Assembly: GCA_037013495.1 (NCBI GenBank) | Contig: CM072805.1 | Location: forward strand, 37,055,169 to 37,119,168 | Origin: Hippophae tibetana | Lineage: Eukaryota; Streptophyta; Magnoliopsida; Rosales; Elaeagnaceae | Reading direction: 5' to 3' | DNA length: 64,000 nt | In this document: positions 23,991 to 35,228 of the stretch, piece after piece | How positions within the stretch are numbered: position 1 is the stretch's first letter | Layout of the letters: each line of letters opens with the position of its first letter | The notes under the pieces: generated by a model | What the model was told of the DNA's origin: nothing | Databases searched by the model: none | The model's input: only the letters and a program-made list of their open reading frames with translations | Program-made: the position numbers and the translations under genes

Positions 23991-26715
23991 ACATATTAAA
24001 GAGGTCTTGTTTTGTTCAAGGAAGCAATAACAAAGCTTGTAGCTAGATTCTGGTAGGAAGGAAAAAGTCAAAAGTAAAAGCAAATTTAATTGGTTGGATG
24101 AATAGAATTGGAGAAATTTGTAGATGGATGGTTCTACAAGGAAAAAAAATGTTCTTATACATTATTATCACATGGAATATTGTACCAAAGGCATTTCTTT
24201 CATGTTTTGGTAGGACCTACTCTTCATATCTATCTTTTACTAAAAAAAAAAAAAACTTCATATCCATCCATTCCCATATTTGATTATCATTAATCATATG
24301 ATATCATTTTAAACTCTTTTAAAAAAATATTTTTTACAATTTTAAAAAATATATATATATGCCGTATTTTAAATATATGTTAAATATTTTTTACATTATA
24401 TAACAGAAGATGTGTATATAATATAGAATAAATCATAAAAATAAAATTTTATCTATAAAAAAAAAAAACTTACCCAGAAAGTCCCCGCGTAAAATATACA
24501 TTAGGCTTGAATATAGGCCTCTTTTGATGGTATATATGATATGAACGACTTTGAAGAGTTTAATTCTAATTAATTTCTTTTTATCAAAAAATTAATAATA
24601 AAAATAATGATAGATAATTTATAACTAAAAAAGAAATTATTTTTAGATTGTCCAATCATGTCTAATAATTAATGATCTGACTTTCCAACCACTAAATAAT
24701 TTGGTTGTACGTAGTGTTATTGATTGTAAAATAAAAGGAACCAAGAAAATAGAATTTGAGAGATTAGTTTAGAAAAGATCGAAACATATTAGTAAGGAAT
24801 TTTGAAAAATGAGTTACGTATAAACAAAAGCAATATGAGCTCATAATAACCATTACAAGAGTACAAGTATATATTAAGGTAATTAATAGCTGGTGTACAA
24901 TTCTGCCACCATATATATAATTGTTATAATAACGTGATGGAAAGAATGTCTTTTAATATAAATGAACTGGTTCTGATTTTATCAAAAAATAAAACGTGAT
25001 CGAAAGGATGTGCTACTTAGGCTAAGGTACGTTAATTAGTATAGTATTAGAAATTGTTGTAAAATTAATTTTTTTTAAGTTTAAACTGATATAAAAAATG
25101 TTAATCTTGTTTTTATATATCTATCATTATCTTGTAAGTATTGATTATATGCAATATATACATTAAAAACTTAAAATTTAACAATTATCAAACCTTAAAT
25201 ACAATATTAAAAATTGTTAGAAAATAAATTCTTTTAAAACTCAGATTAGTGAGAGAATTAACAACATTATTTTTATATCTATGAGTTAGAAATATATTAC
25301 ATTAATTGACATTAATATACCTATCACTCTTTCTTGGATTAATTGTGGTGCGTGTAGATATATTCTCAATGGTGACTGCTCTCTTCTTTTGTTTTTGGTT
25401 TAATATTATTTTCATGTATTAATTTTCAAGTATTAACCAAAGTGGTAGGCAGAACCTAACACTATTTTAACTTGAAGAGAAAAAAATTATAATCATATAT
25501 ATATATCGTCTATACATACGTCACAGGTAAATATTAATTAATTAGCCAGCGGCTCAGCGTACACGAAACATTTTATACATGTTTGAACATTCCTCAGGGC
25601 TTGCCTCCAGGGCCTCGAGGTACCATGTCCTAGGGCCTTTCGTAAAGATGAAGGCTAGCTAGAGGATGCATTCCAAATTGTCCTGCACTGATTTGGAGGC
25701 TCGATAGCTCCTCACGTGTAAGGCCTTCATATGGTACATTTGATTCAGACCAGTTTTCTTTTCGAGTTATAATTAATTTATAGTAAAAATTAATTACATA
25801 TTAAAAATAAAACTTATTTTGATAATATTCATTATTCCAGTCCAAAACTTTTATTAAAAATATAGCACAATTTTTCGTGTTTCGTCGTTCAACTATAGAA
25901 TAACTTTTATATTTTTTTAAATACATGTATTACAAAATAAAAATATTTATGGACATATATTTAAAAGTAGCAATATTCTCTTTTCGTTAAGTTAATATCC
26001 ATCATATCATTCACGGTATCCCCTTTCGAAAGAAAAAAAAACATAAATTCATTGTATCCCCTATGTATCAATCTATCTCTCTATTTTTCTCTGTTTTTTT
26101 TTCCTAGAATAAACATTTTACACTGTGAAGCCTAGTCTGTGCTTCTGCCCGGGAAGGACATAATCTCAGAAGCATTGAATGTGGATGATATATATATATA
26201 TATATTGATAAAGGAAGTGGACGATATTGAAGTGGCTAAGAAATGGATAATATGATTCTATACCCACTAAGATAAAGTTAGCTGCATGGATCTACCAAAT
26301 CTTTTTTCTAAACCTTTTCATGCATGGAAGCAAATTAATTAATTAATATAAAGTTGGCAATTATCGTACAGCGATTTGGATTTAAATGATAACGTTTAGT
26401 TAATTATTTAATAATTAGAGAGATACTAAATTAATTTGACATAGTACGTATTTTGCTAGAAACTAATTTAATTGTGGTTTATATATATGTAATATTAAAA
26501 CGTACCAACGTATGAAGATGATAATCTATGGGAAATATATGTGATTCCGGCGATGAGGGTAACGGAGATAGGAAAATACTGTTCTAGAGAGAAGTTCTGT
26601 ATTATAAAATCTAGTTGGATTTGTGACCGGTACTGCACAATAAACACAATAATAAATATATATATATATATATGTATATAAAAACTTTATACGAAATGAA
26701 ATGGTAATTTTAAGT
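23991..26715. other. AT-rich gene desert (first part)
   Basis: No gene is supported. A GC-richer islet at 25590-25735 contains GGGCTTGCCTCCAGGGCCTCGA and GGAGGCTCGATAGCTCCTCACG-like text, possibly a decayed mobile element. TA microsatellites lie near 26189-26205 and 26658-26672. Confidence 0.4.
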
Positions 26716-26949
26716 AGGGTGTAAAACGGTTCGGTCTGATTTTTGTTAAAAAAAATTAATCGGATCAGATTTTATTTATAAAACGGTTCAATCTGGTTTG
26801 GTTTTCAATTTAGTTCAATTTTTTTATAAATTTAATGAAGAATAATATAAATTTTTTAATATATTATTAAATCAGTTTCGTCTGATTCGAACGGTTTAAA
26901 ATTAATACAAACCAAATTAATTCGATTCGATTCGATTTATTAACACCCT
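26716..26949. mobile_element. MITE-like element with AGGGTGT/ACACCCT ends
   Basis: Terminal inverted AGGGTGT (26716-26722) and ACACCCT (26943-26949) enclose 234 bp. Internal motifs are repeated and partly inverted (ACGGTTCGGTCTG, ACGGTTCAATCTGG, TCGATTCGATTCGATT), as in common plant MITEs with GGGTGTAAAACGGTTCGG ends. Target duplications are ambiguous. Confidence 0.5.
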
Positions 26950-29101
26950 TAATCTTAAGCATATATCTATAACTTTAAAATAATCGACTGAATGATTGGT
27001 ATGCAAGAGAGATTACTTCTTCTCTAACTTTTATACCAAACGTTTCTCTATCTCTATCTTAATTATATATCTTTAAAAACAATTGAGATGGCCGGGTCTA
27101 GTTTTGTTTACCAAATTAATGAAAGAAGAAAGGTATCTTCATTTATTATTGTATTTTGATTTAACTACAAATATATATAACGTTTTTTTAATAATTAAAA
27201 TATTATTTTTAATTAAATCTATACCGTACATGTATATATTTTTTATTTTTAACTAAGTAAAATAAATATATTTTTATGTTAAAAATTATTTTCTGTATTT
27301 TTTTATATTAACACATAAAAAATAAAAATAATATTAATTGAATAAAGAAATAAAATATTATAATTTTTGTATTTAAAGAGTGAACTCTCTCTTAATTATT
27401 TAGACTTTTTAAAAGGTATCTTTTATTATTTCATAAATAATAGTTTTTTTTTCAGCACAACTTCTTTAATTATTATAAGTTTATAACACGAGTTATTGAT
27501 ATTGTTATTACTTTTGACATTTTTTTATAAAAATAAATAATTAAGATGATTTTATTTCATCGTATATTTATATCTCTATTATATATAATATTCTTTTCGA
27601 AATATTTGATAAGTCTGAAAGCTCCAAAAATGTCATTATTGAAAATTAATTGACATGATATAAGTCTATTAGGGAGTGGGTGATTAAGTCTCTAAAATAT
27701 ACTGCATTTTCAAATGATACTGTAATTTGTCAATATCAAATGGCTTGCGGGTCTTATCAAATTAAGGAATCATTGTTCTGTTCTGCTTTTGGATGTGATT
27801 ATCAGATTGACTTAAGTCAATAATGATTGGATTCATGATAAGGCATAAATTTATTTGTTTGCCCAGTTTCTTTTTGGGTTTAATTTGTCCTTTAAGTAAT
27901 CATCCAATAGCAAGAACATATAATATAAATTTGTTGTTACAACTAATACGAGTGTAATTTGAAGTTAAGTGACTTACATATTCAAATGCAATCACCTGAT
28001 ATTTATCTTTTATTACTTTTTATTTTAAATAATATGTTTTTGAATTATATCAAATTATCATTTTATCTAAAAATTATAATTACTTATTATTTATAAATAT
28101 AAAATTTATATAATTATTTATATTATAACATATGTTAGAATTATCTTGATAAATTAAAAAATAATTTTATTTTTTTAAATAATTATGACATTTTATCTAA
28201 CATAAATAATATATATATATAATTAAGTATAAATTTATATAATCATCGTCTATATGCCATGTCATGGAGGACCATGAGTACTATTATCATCCAAGATTTA
28301 GTTCTAATATTAACTTATTGTTATCTAATTTCATTTCCTATTTCCTTAAGACTAAAAGGGATTTCAATCTATATAATTCAAAACAAATTTAATTCAAATT
28401 ATTACGTTTTCTCACTATCATTTTAAACTAGATAGGATTATTAAATTATAAAATAAATTTGTAATCGGTTAGATTGATTTTTAATACTAAAACTTTTATA
28501 AAAACCAACCCAACCTATATTTATATATTTTTTATTTTTTATTTTTTATTTTTAATACAACAATTTTATTAAATAAAAAATATAATAATAATAATAGTTT
28601 TAAAAGTTTCGCCGCCATCATTTTTCAAAATTCCTACTTCTATCCAATATATATCCTTACTTTCATACAAACACAAGTTAGGCTATTATTTAATTATATG
28701 TTTATTATTTATATTAAGAATGCATACAATTTAAGTTTAAATTGATAAGAAATTAAATAATAAATATTTGTGTTAATTTTTGTGCTATTTAAAATTTAAA
28801 ATTGTAATGCATGAATTTTATGCATTTATTGTTTGAAAAAATTTAAAATTATTTTATGTTATAATTCTAATTAATTATTAAAACAAAAGACTAATGCAAT
28901 AGTTATTTAGTTACTAAAAACAAACACTTCTAAAAAAATTGACTATCGTAAAAATAACAATTAAAACATAAAAATCAATCAAACTAATCTAAAAGGATCA
29001 ATTTAGATTGATTATATATATCAAAATTCAAGATTTAAGTGTAGCCAAAACAATAGAAAGACCATTTTATCACAACTTTTTGAAAGATCGAGGTTATAAA
29101 A
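26950..29101. other. AT-rich gene desert (second part)
   Basis: No gene, RNA or bounded repeat recognised. Confidence 0.4.
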
Positions 29102-29420
29102 ATATCATTTGGTCTCATTCTTTTAAAGTCCATTACCAAATGGTACGTGTATAGCCTTGATATTTTATAAGACCGAGACCAAATGTATATTAATGGTTTC
29201 GATCTTTTATAAGACATAGACCAAATATATGTTTATGATATTGATTTTTTAAATATCGTAACCAAATAATATGTTTATGGTCTTAGTTTTTATAAGACTG
29301 TTACCAAATGATATGTCTGGTCTCGGTCTTATAAAAAATAATGAACAAATGGTATATATGACCCTGATCTTATAAAAGACAATGACCAAATGATATGTCT
29401 ATGGTCTCTCACACTTAGGC
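29102..29420. repeat. Minisatellite of about 42 bp, seven direct units plus a reversed unit
   Basis: ACCAAAT-type unit starts fall at 29135, 29178, 29220, 29261, 29303, about 29345 and 29385, spacing 40-43 bp. The unit reads roughly ACCAAATGATATGTCTATGG then TCTCGATCTTTTATAAGAC. Just before the array, 29104-29116 reads ATCATTTGGTCTC, the reverse complement of the unit core, so the array opens with a flipped unit. Copies are diverged (perhaps 70-80% to consensus). Confidence 0.8.
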
Positions 29421-29757
29421 CTTGATTTTTATTACTGTGATCCTATATCTACGATCACGATTAAAAATTGATGTCATATATCAATTTTGTAACAGTTAAT
29501 GATTGATTTTTGAAAAAAAAAATACCAACCCCTACCCATAAATATATATGAATTCAATTCTTATTAACATAATTACCAAGAATATCCAAATGGATATATA
29601 TATATATATATATACAAATGTAAAAAATGGTAAGAAATAAATGAAAATTTAAAAACATTAGAGGGTGCAAAATACAAATATTTTTAGTTAGAATTAGCTA
29701 TTGATTTTGATGTGATTGCAAAGATATTGAGATTTTTTATAATTATAAATCAACAAG
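29421..29757. other. AT-rich spacer
   Basis: Short inverted text around 29445-29500 (GTGATCCTATATC/ACGATCACGAT and ATTGATGTCATATATCAAT). Otherwise featureless, with a TA tract near 29594-29612. Confidence 0.4.
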
Positions 29758-30485
29758 GGTTATTAAGCGCAATGTCTTATATTTATTAAGTATAATGCTA
29801 TAACAAAATTTATAAAAATTATTATTGTCTTCACCTATTGAGATTAACCATTTAGAATTATTAATCTCAAATTATTTATATACTATATAAAATTTACATG
29901 ATATCATAGTTTTAATCGATTGAGTTAAAAACCTAGAGCTTTCCCTTGTAAAAATAATAATATCAATAATAATAATTGAAATGAGCTTGCAAAAATAAAA
30001 TTAGAAAAGTAACTTAATATAATAGAATACAAATATAATATGTTAAAAATACAAAATGATAAGTTTTTGTAAGACACAAATGCCTACATTTTGATAATGG
30101 ATGTTAAAGTCATATCTCATATTGATTAAGTACAATTTTATTATAAAATTTATAAGAATTATGAGTGTCTCATCTACTCATTATGGTTAACATTTTAGGA
30201 TTTAATGTTTCATATTCTGTATATATTATATAAAATTTACATGGCATTGGATCTTCAATCGAACAATGAACAAAGAAAAAATTAATGATCCTCGTAAAAA
30301 AAAAAAATCTTGCAAATATTAAAAAAGGATAAGTAAACTAAATAAAGTTAGAATATAATAAAAATACAAAGTGGTGTCAAACGCATCAAATTTTAGGGGT
30401 GTTTTTATATATATATAAAATATCTTACATTAATTAAGAAAAATATTAATATAATATTTATAAATAATATGATACGTTAATAGTA
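29758..30485 (+). mobile_element. Tandem TRIM-like array: LTR-interior-LTR-interior-partial LTR
   Basis: A 140-bp LTR-like block (29758-29898) is followed by TGATATCATAG, a tRNA-Met binding-site look-alike, and about 203 bp of interior. The whole 343-bp unit then repeats: LTR 30102-30241, followed by TGGCATTGG and a matching interior to about 30408. A third partial LTR begins near 30410. The LTR text (TGTTAAAGTCATATCTCATATTGATTAAGTAC ... TTTATAAGAATTATG ... TTTACA, described in parts) follows the layout of common plant TRIM LTRs. Units are about two-thirds identical. Non-coding and old. Confidence 0.6.
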
Positions 30486-31550
30486 CTTTAATTTTTATTA
30501 CTTAAAAAAATATTTAAATATGAACTAAAAAATATAAACATAAACTAGGGGTGATAATTTATATCATAGCTCGATTGATCGAATCGAATTAAATTCGAGC
30601 CAACACAAATAATACAAAAAAAATCGAGCTGGGTTCAAGCCAACATGTTAGTCCAAATATTTTTTTTTTTAAAAAGCTATAATACGTTAAGTTAAAAACT
30701 TAAATTGATGACATATTTCTTTTCTATCTTTTTTCTTAATTCATAATCGACTCATTCTCACACTCTCAACTCTCTACTTCTCCAACAATCACTATCAACT
30801 ACTTATCTAATTTCACTTTCCTCTAAAACAACCATACATTCATTATAGCATGTTAAGGTTAAAGTACTTTCTCTATCACCATAAAATATGATTTTCCTTT
30901 ATATGGTCACTTTATATCTAATTAAATACACTCAGAGAACTGTATTTATATGTAATCATTTTTGTATAAAATTACAAGTAGTTATAAAACAAAATTTTAA
31001 TTTTGTCAGGTTAATTTGATCTAAAAATTGAATTAGTTATAAATTTTAATAGGATATATTTTTTCTTTTATTTTAATAATTGGTCTTGTTAATTTTATTT
31101 ATGCTTACATTGTATCGTATGATTTCTTGTGATCTACTTTAAAAATACATTTATTTGTACTCGATGTGAGTTAGTTGTTGATTTAGTATTAATTTATTAT
31201 TCGGTATCAAAAATACATTTAATTCATACTCAGTGTGTATTAAGTGTTTATTTAGTATTAATTTATCATTTGTTCAAAATATTAATTGTTGTAATATTAT
31301 TTTTTTTATTTTTAATGTTTCATGAAACATTGTTTGAATGAATAAGTTTTAATCATTAAACATATTTTTTTATTTATAAAAAATTAATTAACTAAAAAAT
31401 ATATAATTAATAATTCGTGTTAAATTTGGACAGTTTAGAGTAACTCATTTATTTTTAATTTGAATTAAAATTCATATTTTTTTTACGCAAATTAAATTTA
31501 AATTAATTAAAACTTTAATTAAAACAGAACAAACTTACACAAATTACCAC
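30486..31550. other. AT-rich intergenic DNA upstream of the PRA1 gene
   Basis: A half-MITE-like start (AGGGGTGATAATTTATATC near 30547) has no matching end. No coding signal. Confidence 0.4.
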
Positions 31551-31554
31551 CGTT

Positions 31555-31563
31555 GTATAAAAC
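31555..31563 (+). promoter_or_regulatory. Probable TATA box of the PRA1 gene
   Basis: TGTATAAAAC lies about 320 bp upstream of the ATG; a pyrimidine-rich leader follows. This implies a 5' UTR of roughly 290 bp. No experimental support. Confidence 0.45.
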
Positions 31564-31876
31564 CATACAATACAAATGAATACAAGACGTATACACGTAC
31601 GAATGACTACCCTATGTCCCTATCGAAAAACACTTGCATTCTTTCTCAGAAAAAAAGAAAATAAAAAAAGACTTCCATCGACGACAAACAATATATACAT
31701 ATATTTATTTATTTTTCATTTTCCACCGCTCGTCAATTGAGTCCTCGGTCACAACTCAACTCAGAACCATATTCTCTCTCGTTGGCCGTAACTCCTTTAT
31801 CTGTCCCTCTGTCTCTCCGCGACCCAAATTAACTCAAACCCTAACGCTCCCTTATCAGCAAATTCCACGCGTCACC

Positions 31877-32515
31877 ATGGCCTCTCCACCTACACTTCCG
31901 ATTTCGAACTCTCAAACCAATATAGGATCCCAATCTCAGCCACCAATTGCCACTCCCGCATTCCGCATGTTACTCTCACGCATCACCTCCTCTCTGCGCC
32001 ATGGGTTTTCTCAACGCCGTGCTTGGTCTGAAATGATCGATCGAACCTCTATGGCCCGACCCACTTCCGTATCCGAAGCATACTCTCGGATCCGCAAGAA
32101 CATCGGCTACTTCCGCGTCAACTATGCCACCATTATTGCCCTCGTCTTGGCGCTCTCGCTCCTTTCTCACCCTTTCTCTCTCCTCTTCCTCCTATCACTT
32201 CTGGCCGCGTGGACTTTCCTTTACCTCTTTCGGCCGTCTGATCAGCCTTTGGTTATCTTTGGACGTACGTTCTCTGATACAGAAACCCTAGGAGGATTGG
32301 TACTCGTGACCGTGTTAGTCATCTTCATGTCCAGCGTTGGATCGCTTCTGATATCTGCACTTATGATTGGCTTCGCAATCGTTTGCGCTCACGGTGCGTT
32401 TAAGGTTCCGGAGGATTTGTTCCTTGACGATCAGGAGCCAGCCAACACCGGATTCCTCTCCTTCCTTGGGGGCGCCGCCTCAGCTGCTGTTCCTTCTGTC
32501 GCAGGACGGGTGTAA
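31877..32515 (+). CDS. PRA1 family protein (PRA1.B type), intronless
   Basis: The 212-residue protein starts MASPPTLPISNSQ at an ATG in good context (GTCACCATGGCC); the same open frame runs further upstream, but with low-complexity leader text. Residues 65-175 are the PRA1 domain: RIRKNIGYFRVNY (71-83), two hydrophobic hairpins (about 84-118 and 136-172), and between them FRPSDQPLVIFGR (118-130). The acidic tail KVPEDLFLDDQEP is typical. PRA1 proteins sit in ER, Golgi or endosomal membranes, bind prenylated Rab GTPases and affect vesicle traffic. Plant PRA1 genes are usually single-exon, as here. Length and motifs fit subgroup B; the exact orthologue cannot be told. Confidence 0.93.
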   Translation: MASPPTLPISNSQTNIGSQSQPPIATPAFRMLLSRITSSLRHGFSQRRAWSEMIDRTSMARPTSVSEAYSRIRKNIGYFRVNYATIIALVLALSLLSHPFSLLFLLSLLAAWTFLYLFRPSDQPLVIFGRTFSDTETLGGLVLVTVLVIFMSSVGSLLISALMIGFAIVCAHGAFKVPEDLFLDDQEPANTGFLSFLGGAASAAVPSVAGRV

Positions 32516-34268
32516 AATCGGTAATTGGTCTCGAGGTTGATCGATTTGAATATTTCGTGTAGTTTTTTTTATTTGATTACTTTTACCTATTCCTTGGTAG
32601 AACAACTATTAATTTGGGTTTGGAAATTTTGGGGCAAATATACAGTTTTACGCAGATCGGATCAGGTCGAGTTCTGATTGAATCTGCCTTAAGATGTAAA
32701 ACTCTTTTCTATGTAGTGATTAATTTAGTTCAACCAGAAATTCATTTGCTATCAACCATTGTCTTTTTTTTTGTTTACTTTGATATCTGCTATGCTTCTA
32801 TGCTTTGACAAGAATAGTATTTGTGAATTGAACAATTTTGCAATCGAAAATTATTCTTGGCTCATTTTTGGAATTTGATGTGCACTTTATCTTGTAACTA
32901 TTTAGTAGTTAATGAATTTGAGATGAATGTCATGGGAGGACAGGACAGGGACTTAGAATGGGTATTGTTTCAAGAATGTATTTTAATTCTGCCGAAATAT
33001 GTTTCCATCTTTGCTTTGAGATCTCCCATGCATTTTGATGGTTAGTTCGTATCTTTTTTATTTGCTTTGTCAGAATCCTAGCTGATACCACTCATTCTAC
33101 TATTGAGGACATTGTTATGAAAGGATCAATAACAAATGGATTTTGCTAATATCTTGATTTATTCATACATTGAAAGGATCGTCTCTAGGACGCCCTCGTA
33201 TATAACATTAGGTTTTTGCTTTTCGTTTCCCAGTTTAAGGCTGTTTGTTGGTATATAAATAGAAACTAGAGAGATGCTGTACAAGTCCTAAATCCAGTCT
33301 CTTTTTTCTTAGGCCATCTTAGCATGAATTATCCTTTTTTCTTCTGCAATCTACCAACCATGCAAAATTATAAGCAAAATGCTAATATTACACACTGTGG
33401 CACCCACGTGGATTATATCGTGTGTTTATTTTAAGGTATACAAAAGGTCTAATTTCATGTTTTAAATTGTGATTTTATCACAATATGTTACATGTGATAT
33501 AAATGAAGAGTAATTGTGTCATTCATAGAATTTGATATTTTAATAGAATCATTATTTAACAAAATATATGCATATGAATCCATATATTCAAACAATACAC
33601 TAATAGTCCCTATTTCTAATTGGAATTTTAGTATGAGGCACACACAGCAAAAATTAAGATAAAATTCCTCTTTAAAGTTGTTTTCTGCGAGTAAATCACC
33701 TCTCAGTTTTTCAATCCGTGATTTTTTCTACAGTTTTTTTGCATATAGATTGCATATTCTATGGTTTATATGATATATCATATAGATTGCATATTCTATG
33801 ATTTATTAGGTTATTCTTTTCGTTATTTAGTATGTTTTGTGTTGGTTCTTAGTTTATCTCTTGTTCTTTAGTGTTCATCTTTCGCATTTTCTTTATTATA
33901 TCTTGCTTTAGATATCTTTTTGAGAAAAAATGAGATGTATTTTCAAACTTAATTACTTAAGTGTTGTCTCTTATTTTCTTTGTACTTGTTTGTTGTGCTT
34001 TGCTATGTGTATTTTTATGTCATATTGATGATTTTCCTGTTTTTAAAACTTGATTTAAATAAATTGTTGTCTAGATTAGTATTTTTAGTTGGCATTTATG
34101 TTAATTTGGGTTTTTCATCCTTTGTTTGTTTGTATTGGAACTTAGTCTTCTTCTCTGATGATATGTTTTAGTATAAGTAAAAGTTTTAAGTCTTTATCGC
34201 AAAAAAATTCATCTCATATTGTTTTTTAGTAAAAATATAATCTTTAATATGATTCTATTCATTTAGAA
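32516..34268. other. PRA1 3' region and intergenic DNA
   Basis: A small direct duplication lies at 33740-33803, where CATATAGATTGCATATTCTATG occurs twice about 41 bp apart. Several short open frames carry only low-complexity hydrophobic text and are not supported. Confidence 0.4.
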
Positions 34269-35228
34269 CTTTTTTTAAGGATGAGATTGTGTACGCTACT
34301 TTACTTGTATCAAGTGAATACTTGAGTTACTTTATTTTCCTAAGAGACACTTAAGTCATTCTCTATAAAAGTAAGATATTTAGTTACTTTTTTAGTATTT
34401 AAATCTTATTTTATTAATAAAAAGTAACGTAAGTAAATTTAATGGGCAAAATTATTGTTGATTTTTACCGTTTAAAATTGAATTTAAACAGTATAATATA
34501 TATTTTTTATATTTTTGTTCAAAAAAAATTTATAAATTTTATATTTAATAAAAAAAATTATGTACTTTTTGTATCGTATTTTTTGTCGAAATTATGTTTG
34601 AATTAAAATTGTAGATTTTATAATATAAAAAATAGATAAAAGTCTAAAAATTAAGAAATTACAATATCATTAGCGTTAGAACGACATAATAAAGTCTCTC
34701 CAACTTACCATCATCAAACATTATACAGACATAGATAGCACATCAAGTACTCCATCTTTGAGTAATATTGTGGCATTGTATTGTTCAATTTATGGTACTC
34801 ATCTAAAAAAATAGTGGATAAAAGAGAGCTTATTTATGTGATTCTATCCTCCACTCATCTTGTAATCTTTTTACTTATATAGCCCTATTTTTAATATTAT
34901 AAAGTTTGTAATTTTGATCCAAATATACTTAAAAAAAGATACAAAATATTGCTAAAACAATATATTAAAATTTCATAAAATATAAAATTTATAAAAGGAG
35001 TTGACAAAAAAATATAGTATTATTCAAATTTAGTTTTAAATTGTTAAAATTAAATGTAAGTTTTATCCCATTAAATTTATTTTATTATTATATCAAAAGA
35101 ATTTATTAATAAAATAATATTTAACTCTTCAAACAAATGATTAAAGTTTCCAATGTGTTTTTATAGAATCAAAGTTACTAAAGTGTTCTTCAAAGTTACT
35201 CCTGGATGCTTAATCCTTTTTTAAGACT
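34269..35228. mobile_element. Long foldback element, arms of about 350 bp
   Basis: The left arm (34269-34635) and the reverse complement of the right arm (34880-35228) align in order: TTTAAGGAT/AAAAAAGGATT at the ends, GAGTTACTTT/AGTAACTTT, TCTCTATAAAAG/TTCTATAAAAAC, ATCTTATTTTATTAAT/TATTATTTTATTAAT, AAATTTAATGGG in both, TTTATAAATTTTATATTT in both. About 245 bp of unique sequence lies between. The arms are imperfect (perhaps 65-75%). No transposase is seen. This fits a non-autonomous foldback or long-TIR (MULE-like) element. Confidence 0.65.

Noticed and set aside
30546-30660. AGGGGTGATAATTTATATC text like the end of a plant MITE
   Set aside because: No matching inverted end or target duplication within 1 kb.
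31129-31341. Hydrophobic 70-residue open frame
   Set aside because: AT-rich low-complexity text with no homology recalled and no promoter context.
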